Origin: Bacteroides sp.
Lineage (GTDB): Bacteria; Bacteroidota; Bacteroidia; Bacteroidales; SM23-62
Assembly (NCBI GenBank): GCA_030667765.1
Contig: DAOUVF010000033.1
Span: 1-13,314 of the forward strand
DNA length: 13,314 nucleotides
Reading direction: 5' to 3'
Within the stretch, counting starts at the first letter, position 1. The number at the start of each line of letters is the position of its first letter. This document shows positions 9,210 to 13,314 of the stretch, in pieces. Below the pieces are notes generated by a model. It had not been told where the DNA came from. It made no database searches and worked only from the letters and a program-made list of their open reading frames with translations. The translations under genes and the position numbers were made by a program.

Positions 9210-9590
9210 TTATTCTACTATTTCAATCATTTTGAAGGGGACCCTGATGATGGATTCATAATCCTCACCGGCTTCCAGCATATCTTCATCATCTTCTTCG
9301 TAGTACCAGTTTATCACTACTTCGTTCTTTGCCTTATGGATGGCTTCCAGCTTTTTGAATACATCCAGTATGCATTTGGAAGAACTGGTGTTGAAATATT
9401 CCAGCTGTACATTAACCGTAGTTTTATCCATTGGACCTTTAGCGTATTCCTCCAGCCAATCAACCATGGGTTTATAAAACTCAATAGAATTTTCCGGAAT
9501 TGACCGCCCTTTGATCTCTATTTTCCCAGATCCAGCGTCAAACTTTACTGTTGGTGTTTTTGTTGTACCTTCGATTGAAATTGGTTCCAT
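9210..9590 (-). CDS. siaC: SiaC family regulatory phosphoprotein (DUF1987)
   Basis: This is a small cytoplasmic STAS-like partner-switch protein of 126 residues. In Pseudomonas, unphosphorylated SiaC binds and activates the diguanylate cyclase SiaD, the kinase SiaB phosphorylates SiaC on Thr68, and the phosphatase SiaA reverses this. Here the core motif LEYFNTSSSK places a threonine at exactly residue 68 when counting from the ATG at 9590, so the phosphosite is kept. Other family marks are the N-terminal IEGTTKTPTV and the SIPENSIEFYKPMVDWLEEY block. A GTG one codon earlier (9593) is an alternative start. It lies 10 bases downstream of siaB, clearly in the same operon. The acidic stretch EEDDEDMLEAGEDYE (residues 98-112) is more charged than I would expect. 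No cyclase partner gene is in the window, so the target is unknown. Confidence 0.9.
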   Translation of the reverse strand: MEPISIEGTTKTPTVKFDAGSGKIEIKGRSIPENSIEFYKPMVDWLEEYAKGPMDKTTVNVQLEYFNTSSSKCILDVFKKLEAIHKAKNEVVINWYYEEDDEDMLEAGEDYESIIRVPFKMIEIVE

Positions 9591-9600
9591 CACTATAAAA

Positions 9601-10161
9601 TTATTTGTTTTCTTCGATTATATATACATCCAGGTTGAAGAAATAATAATCATCCTGGTAATGCTGGAAAGTATACTCCAGTTTGTTCCCTGTTTTCCGG
9701 GCAATATCAACCAGACCAAGTCCACCGCCTCCTTTGGCCGAAAGCTTCTGGTGATTCAGAATGAACTTATACATGTCTTTCAGTTCATCCACTGACATCG
9801 AATTGATCTTATCGATCTTGTCCTTCAGAAATTTAATCTTCCCGGAACTGATAAAATTGCCCGTTGAAATCCGGTATGTATCCTTCTTGCGGGAAACAAC
9901 CAGTATTCCGAACTTTGATTCGAAATCACTCTTCAATTGATCCGGCAGTTCTTCGATGTGATGATAAAGGTTCTGAAGGCTTTCAACAAGTACATTGTAT
10001 ACCTTCTTTTTTATCTTGGCCTGTTCATCCGCACCATCCATCTTCTCCTCAATCTCTTCGAGTACATTATTGATCAGGTCAGTGGTGATACTGCCTTTAT
10101 AGGCAACCAGAACATCTCCGCCGTTCAATTTGGAAAAATACTCATGAACATCAAAGCTCAT
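9601..10161 (-). CDS. siaB: SiaB family protein kinase
   Basis: This 186-residue protein resembles SiaB, an atypical kinase with a GHKL/HATPase-type fold that phosphorylates SiaC. The N-box is VESLQNLYHH with E60 and N64 as the expected catalytic and Mg-binding residues. The glycine-rich lid is KGGGGLGLVDIARK (143-156). The usual DxGxG ATP-binding motif is replaced by RISTGNFI (97-104), which matches the SiaB type rather than sensor histidine kinases, and there is no dimerisation/phosphoacceptor His domain. The N-terminal 40 residues, with VLVAYKGSITTDLINNVLEEIEE, fit the family's lead-in strand and helix. It is the first gene of a two-gene unit with siaC. A promoter-like motif lies about 55-85 bases upstream of the ATG at 10161. 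Confidence 0.88.
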   Translation of the reverse strand: MSFDVHEYFSKLNGGDVLVAYKGSITTDLINNVLEEIEEKMDGADEQAKIKKKVYNVLVESLQNLYHHIEELPDQLKSDFESKFGILVVSRKKDTYRISTGNFISSGKIKFLKDKIDKINSMSVDELKDMYKFILNHQKLSAKGGGGLGLVDIARKTGNKLEYTFQHYQDDYYFFNLDVYIIEENK

Positions 10162-10215
10162 CTGCGGAATTGGTTAAATATTCTCTTGACTAATTAAATC
10201 ATTCTAAATGCTCAG

Positions 10216-10246
10216 CAAATATATAAAAAAAATGAACTTCCTGAAA
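10216..10246 (-). promoter_or_regulatory. Candidate Bacteroidota-type promoter for siaB-siaC
   Basis: On the minus strand, TATATTTG (10223-10216) fits the TAnnTTTG -7 consensus exactly. A TTTC (10246-10243), one base off TTTG, lies 19 bases upstream, the normal spacing. The start of transcription would fall near 10210, giving a leader of about 50 bases. It overlaps the hairpin and T-run proposed to end the upstream operon. Confidence 0.45.
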
Positions 10247-10254
10247 GACAGGAA
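10225..10254 (-). terminator. Possible terminator of the S41 peptidase to methyltransferase operon
   Basis: On the minus strand, TTCCTG (10254-10249), loop TCTTT, and CAGGAA (10243-10238) form a perfect 6-bp hairpin. It is followed after five bases (GTTCA) by eight T (10232-10225). The 5-base gap weakens it as an intrinsic terminator. It sits about 80 bases past the methyltransferase stop codon, and no better candidate lies in the 171-base gap. The rest of the gap is AT-rich with only a short direct repeat (CTTAAAG twice, 10293-10309). Confidence 0.4.
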
Positions 10255-10332
10255 TCCGAGTGGTTTACCAAACATTTCAAGCTTTAGATACGCTTAAAGT
10301 GACTTAAAGGTTTTAAAATACATAAAAAAAAT

Positions 10333-11487
10333 TTAAACCGGATTATCGTGATGGAATTTTTTCTTCGAACCGTCATAAAGTTCATATTGATGGTATTTAC
10401 ATTTGATCGGACCGTTAAATAATGTCAGTTTGCGGCTTGTTCTTAGTCCAATATGTTTCATCGCATCCGGGTTGCCACTGAAAATCCAGGCCTGGTAACC
10501 TGGAAAATTTCTTTTCAGGGTATCACCGATGGTTTTATAGAGTGCTTGAAGATCATCTTCTTCCATTCTCTCCCCATAAGGCGGATTCATAATGATTATG
10601 CCTGTCCCAGGTGAAAGCTGCCATGATTCAAAGCCTGATTTTACCAGATCAATCTTCCCGAGCAGACCTGCCCTTGCCAGGTTCTGTTGAGCAGCCCGGA
10701 TGGCAGGGAAGGCCAGATCACAGGCCATGATCTCCGGATCCCTGGATTCTCTGAGGAATCGTTCCTTCCGAACGGATTCAAATAAATCCGGTTCGTAATC
10801 CTTCCAGGCCTGGAATCCGAATCCCTGCCTGAAATACCCTCCCGGCAATCCCCTGGCCATGATCCCAGCCTCAATTACCAGGGTACCCGACCCGCACATG
10901 GGATTGATAAACCGCATACCAGGTTCCCATCCGGATAATTTTATCAGTCCCGCAGCAAGGACCTCGTTCAGGGGAGCCTTAAAGGGTTGTGTCCGGTAAC
11001 CGCGCTTGTGCAGGGATTCTCCTGAACTGTCAAGTGAAACGTTGCAATGCGTATCCCCCAGGTGTATGTGGATCCGGACATCCGGATCTTTCAGGTCGAC
11101 CGATGGCCTCTTCCCTGTCCGGTCCCTGAACCTGTCAACGATCCCATCCTTAACTTTCAGAGATATATAACCGGAGTGTTTGTACCTGTTTGATACAAGC
11201 ACTGTTTCAACTGCCAGCGTGCTTTCCGGTCCCATGACCCTCTCCCATGCAATATCCCGGATGCCCTTGTAAATATCCTCTTCATTCCTGGCCGGGAATG
11301 CCTGCAGTGGTTTGAGCACCCGGAGTGCCGTACGAAGGTGATAGTTGGTCCTGTACAACATCTTCTTATCCCCTGAAAAGGAAACTGCCCTGTTATGCGG
11401 CCTGACAGAACCGGCACCCAGGCTGGTCAGTTCATCTGCCAGTACTTCTTCCAGTCCATACAGGGTCGTGGCTATAAAATCTTTCAT
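10333..11487 (-). CDS. THUMP-domain class I SAM-dependent RNA methyltransferase (RlmL/YpsC-like)
   Basis: This 384-residue enzyme belongs to the COG0116-type guanine-N2 RNA methyltransferases, with 23S rRNA as the likely substrate by analogy with the N-terminal half of E. coli RlmL. Residues about 45-155 are a THUMP RNA-binding domain. The LHKRGYR motif (159-165) links it to the methyltransferase fold. The SAM-binding motif I is NPMCGSGT (195-202), where Asp is more usual than Asn in the first position. The catalytic motif IV is NPPY (301-304) within IIIMNPPYGERM, typical for N2-guanine methylation. The length matches stand-alone family members without the RlmK half. The ATG at 11487 overlaps the stop of the upstream kinase gene by ATGA, so the two are translationally coupled. 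It is the last gene of the operon. Exact target base is not assignable from sequence. Confidence 0.92.
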   Translation of the reverse strand: MKDFIATTLYGLEEVLADELTSLGAGSVRPHNRAVSFSGDKKMLYRTNYHLRTALRVLKPLQAFPARNEEDIYKGIRDIAWERVMGPESTLAVETVLVSNRYKHSGYISLKVKDGIVDRFRDRTGKRPSVDLKDPDVRIHIHLGDTHCNVSLDSSGESLHKRGYRTQPFKAPLNEVLAAGLIKLSGWEPGMRFINPMCGSGTLVIEAGIMARGLPGGYFRQGFGFQAWKDYEPDLFESVRKERFLRESRDPEIMACDLAFPAIRAAQQNLARAGLLGKIDLVKSGFESWQLSPGTGIIIMNPPYGERMEEDDLQALYKTIGDTLKRNFPGYQAWIFSGNPDAMKHIGLRTSRKLTLFNGPIKCKYHQYELYDGSKKKFHHDNPV

Positions 11488-12017
11488 GTTATATCCCTAA
11501 AATAAGTAAAATGCTTCTCTACAGCCATTTTTGCATTATTGAATCTTTCTGTCCCACGGCCCCTGATGACCTCACAGGGCCTACCCATTTGTTCAATTTC
11601 CTTCAGATAAGACTCATAAAGAAAGGCTCTCCGGGGACCCGGATTTTCGCGTAGTGGATCCGGTATCCAATCAATATCAAAATAACACAATAAAAAAAGG
11701 TCGATTCCTGCATCTGCAAGGCTGCTATCTATCCAGTCAGGGATAATCCCATAGACCTCACGGAACCAAACTTTTGTAATGATCAGGTAGGTGTCCAAAA
11801 ACAAGATGGGCAATTTTCCCTCCCGGTGCTGCTGCAACAGTTCTACCTGCACCCTGGCTATCTTCTCGACATCTTCAAAAGTATATGGACGGTTTAATGA
11901 AGCTATATATTCCCTGGCATATTCAGGAATAAATTCCGTTTTGAAAGATGCTGCCAGGAATTTGCAGATCTCGGTCTTACCGGTAGATTCCGGTCCCGTT
12001 ACAACTACCTTGAACAT
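11484..12017 (-). CDS. NadR-type ribosylnicotinamide kinase (AAA ATPase fold)
   Basis: This is a cytoplasmic P-loop kinase of 177 residues, matching the C-terminal kinase domain of NadR without its adenylyltransferase or DNA-binding parts. It most likely phosphorylates nicotinamide riboside to NMN. Walker A is GPESTGKT (8-15), EYAREY follows at 32-37, and the Walker B-like LFLDT has D75. The downstream DIDWIPDPLR segment is typical of this family. An ATG at 12074 would extend the frame, but I place the start at 12017. That ATG begins one base after the pnuC stop (TAA T ATG) and puts the P-loop at the normal distance from the N-terminus, whereas the longer form would overlap pnuC by 56 bases. 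Pairing with PnuC supports uptake coupled to phosphorylation. A different nucleoside substrate cannot be excluded. Confidence 0.85.
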   Translation of the reverse strand: MFKVVVTGPESTGKTEICKFLAASFKTEFIPEYAREYIASLNRPYTFEDVEKIARVQVELLQQHREGKLPILFLDTYLIITKVWFREVYGIIPDWIDSSLADAGIDLFLLCYFDIDWIPDPLRENPGPRRAFLYESYLKEIEQMGRPCEVIRGRGTERFNNAKMAVEKHFTYFRDIT

Positions 12018-12018
12018 A

Positions 12019-12627
12019 TTATGTCGAATTTTCAGATAAACTCCTCTTCCATTGAAAGTACCCGACAACTGCAATAATGGTAAAGATCAGATAAAGCAGA
12101 AAGGACGGGTACAGGCCCTTATAGAAATAGAGTCCCGCGGCCACACTGTCAACAAATATCCATACCAGCCAGTGTTCCAACATCTTACGAGCAAGCATCC
12201 AGGTGGCTACAATGCTTCCCGCAGTGGTAAATCCATCTCCCCACGGCACATCAGAGTCTGTAAAGTTTTTTAAAATATATACGATTCCCAGCATGATCAC
12301 TATCCCGGTCACACTCAGGACCAAGGCCAGTTGGCGGCTTATCCTGCAAACAGGCAGGCTGCTTTTTTCATTCCGGGATATCCCTCCGCGCGACCAATAA
12401 ATCCAACCGTAAACGCTCACTCCCAGGTAGTAGACCTGGAGTCCCATGTCTGCATAGAACTTACTGTTCAAAAAAATCAGGATGAACAACGCTGATGAGA
12501 TGATCCCGAAAGGCCAAAGCCAGATGATCTGCCTGACACTGAAATATAAATAAACCAGGCTGGTAATAACACCCAGGACCTCAATATAATTACCGCTGAA
12601 CCAGCTTATAAATGATTCCAGGTTCAA
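12019..12627 (-). CDS. pnuC: Nicotinamide riboside transporter PnuC
   Basis: This is an inner-membrane facilitator of 202 residues with about seven hydrophobic segments. It carries the PnuC hallmarks WPFGIISSALFILIFLNSKFY and, after the next helix, YYLGVSVYGWIYW. Substrate is trapped by cytoplasmic phosphorylation, supplied here by the adjacent kinase. Related PnuT proteins carry thiamine, but no thiamine gene is nearby, so nicotinamide riboside is favoured. There is no ATG before residue 61. The only sensible start is a TTG at 12627, 12 bases after the stop of the S41 peptidase, reading MNLESFISWFSG. Initiation may therefore depend on coupling to the upstream gene. The last helix is followed by a short basic tail (WKRSLSENST). 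Confidence 0.9.
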   Translation of the reverse strand: MNLESFISWFSGNYIEVLGVITSLVYLYFSVRQIIWLWPFGIISSALFILIFLNSKFYADMGLQVYYLGVSVYGWIYWSRGGISRNEKSSLPVCRISRQLALVLSVTGIVIMLGIVYILKNFTDSDVPWGDGFTTAGSIVATWMLARKMLEHWLVWIFVDSVAAGLYFYKGLYPSFLLYLIFTIIAVVGYFQWKRSLSENST

Positions 12628-12639
12628 TAATTCAAGATT

Positions 12640-13314
12640 TTACTGCTTAGATTCCAATAAGGCCTGGTATATAGTCTGGCCATCAAGGACTTCAATCGCC
12701 TTTAATACACTGGGATTGGAAGTATTGAATACCTGGTAGAATTCACTGCTATTCCAGAGATCCCTTGCCATATAAGCTTTGAGCACCAGCCTTATATGTT
12801 CCCTGGATACATTGAAGTCTTCCTCGTTATAGGCAATATCCTCTTCAGAAGCATAGGCAATCATATCCTCCAGTATCTTATCCTTAATGGTGAAGCCATC
12901 CAGAAAAGACTGGAATGTAGGATATTTGGCATGCAATTCCTTGCGGTGATCATCAACATAAGACAAAGTAAAAAAGTTGATGATGCCCCTGCTCAGTATC
13001 CTGCTGTAATATCCTGAGTTATAAGTTGTATCGAGGGGAACAAAATAATCCGGCATGATCCCTCCACCCCCATAAACAGGACGCTGGCTGACCAGGGTCT
13101 GAAATTTCAAAGATTCCGGGAAAACAATGCTGTCTGAATGCAGAAGTTCTCCCATATTATACCGGTTGATCAGGTCTTTCGAATATTCCTCAAATCCATT
13201 TTCGTATGGTTTCTGGATCAATCTTCCGGTAGGTGTATAGTATCTGGCTATGGTCAGCCTTACCATGGAACTGTCAAGCAATAACATCGGGTTCTGCACA
13301 AGTCCCTTCCCAAA
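12640..13314 (-). CDS. S41 family C-terminal processing peptidase (N-terminus cut by window edge)
   Basis: Only the last 224 residues are visible; whole Bacteroidota members are usually well over 500 residues, so the signal peptide, PDZ domain and catalytic Ser are outside. The first visible residues, FGKGLVQ, are the conserved block that carries the catalytic Lys of the Ser/Lys dyad, here the third visible residue (codon 13308-13306). Next come LTIARYYTPTGRLIQKPY, also a hallmark, and GGIMPDYFVPLD. The C-terminal 130 residues are the helical extension found in periplasmic Ctp-type proteases of this phylum. The frame stays open to the window edge, so the GTG at 13299 is internal and not a start. 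It is the first visible gene of the operon running into pnuC. It should act in the periplasm on C-terminal tails of envelope proteins. Confidence 0.92.
   Translation of the reverse strand, partial: FGKGLVQNPMLLLDSSMVRLTIARYYTPTGRLIQKPYENGFEEYSKDLINRYNMGELLHSDSIVFPESLKFQTLVSQRPVYGGGGIMPDYFVPLDTTYNSGYYSRILSRGIINFFTLSYVDDHRKELHAKYPTFQSFLDGFTIKDKILEDMIAYASEEDIAYNEEDFNVSREHIRLVLKAYMARDLWNSSEFYQVFNTSNPSVLKAIEVLDGQTIYQALLESKQ

Noticed and set aside
12018..12074. Upstream ATG at 12074 for the ribosylnicotinamide kinase
   Set aside because: It would overlap pnuC by 56 bases and add a non-conserved leader before the P-loop; the ATG at 12017 fits the family better.
12019..12627. PnuT-type thiamine transporter
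   Set aside because: No thiamine kinase, TenA or TPP riboswitch is nearby; the neighbour is a NadR-type kinase.
1..13314. Mobile element, CRISPR array, tRNA or defence system
   Set aside because: No transposase, integrase, regularly spaced repeats, tRNA-like fold or known defence domain could be found on either strand.

Overview
This window reads as a piece of a Bacteroidota chromosome, probably a Bacteroidales-like or uncultured relative. This is inferred from the protein families present (a SiaB/SiaC pair without c-di-GMP genes, a PnuC plus NadR-type kinase pair, a long ABCG-like transporter with an N-terminal helical domain), from the lack of clear Shine-Dalgarno sequences, and from promoter-like TAnnTTTG motifs upstream of two genes. 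I see no rRNA, tRNA, CRISPR array, insertion sequence or phage gene. No stretch over 300 bases lacks a gene; the longest gaps are about 170 and 155 bases.

Layout. Positions 1-2537 (minus) hold nearly all of the disaggregase gene clpB; only its last few codons lie outside. Divergent from it, on the plus strand, are a small OB-fold-like lipoprotein with a His/acid-rich segment (2692-3336) and a PepSY-type membrane protein (3371-3925), which look like a two-gene metal- or heme-handling unit. Next is a 1025-residue fused ATPase-permease of the ABCG type (3983-7060) with its own promoter-like motif. It is followed by a visibly AT-richer gene for an exported glycoside-hydrolase-like protein (7108-9168).

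The right part is all on the minus strand. siaB-siaC (10161 down to 9210) is a kinase and phosphoprotein partner-switch pair. It ends in a rho-independent terminator that lies inside the last codons of the convergent glycosidase-like gene. From the right edge inward runs a tightly packed operon: an S41 C-terminal processing peptidase (N-terminus cut by the window edge), the nicotinamide riboside transporter pnuC with an apparent TTG start, a NadR-type ribosylnicotinamide kinase, and a THUMP-domain RNA methyltransferase. It closes with a hairpin and T-run in the gap before siaB.

How the genes work together. PnuC and the kinase form an NAD-precursor salvage route (uptake, then trapping by phosphorylation). 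SiaB should phosphorylate SiaC, but no phosphatase or effector gene is nearby, so the output is unknown. The lipoprotein/PepSY pair is the part with the least described function.
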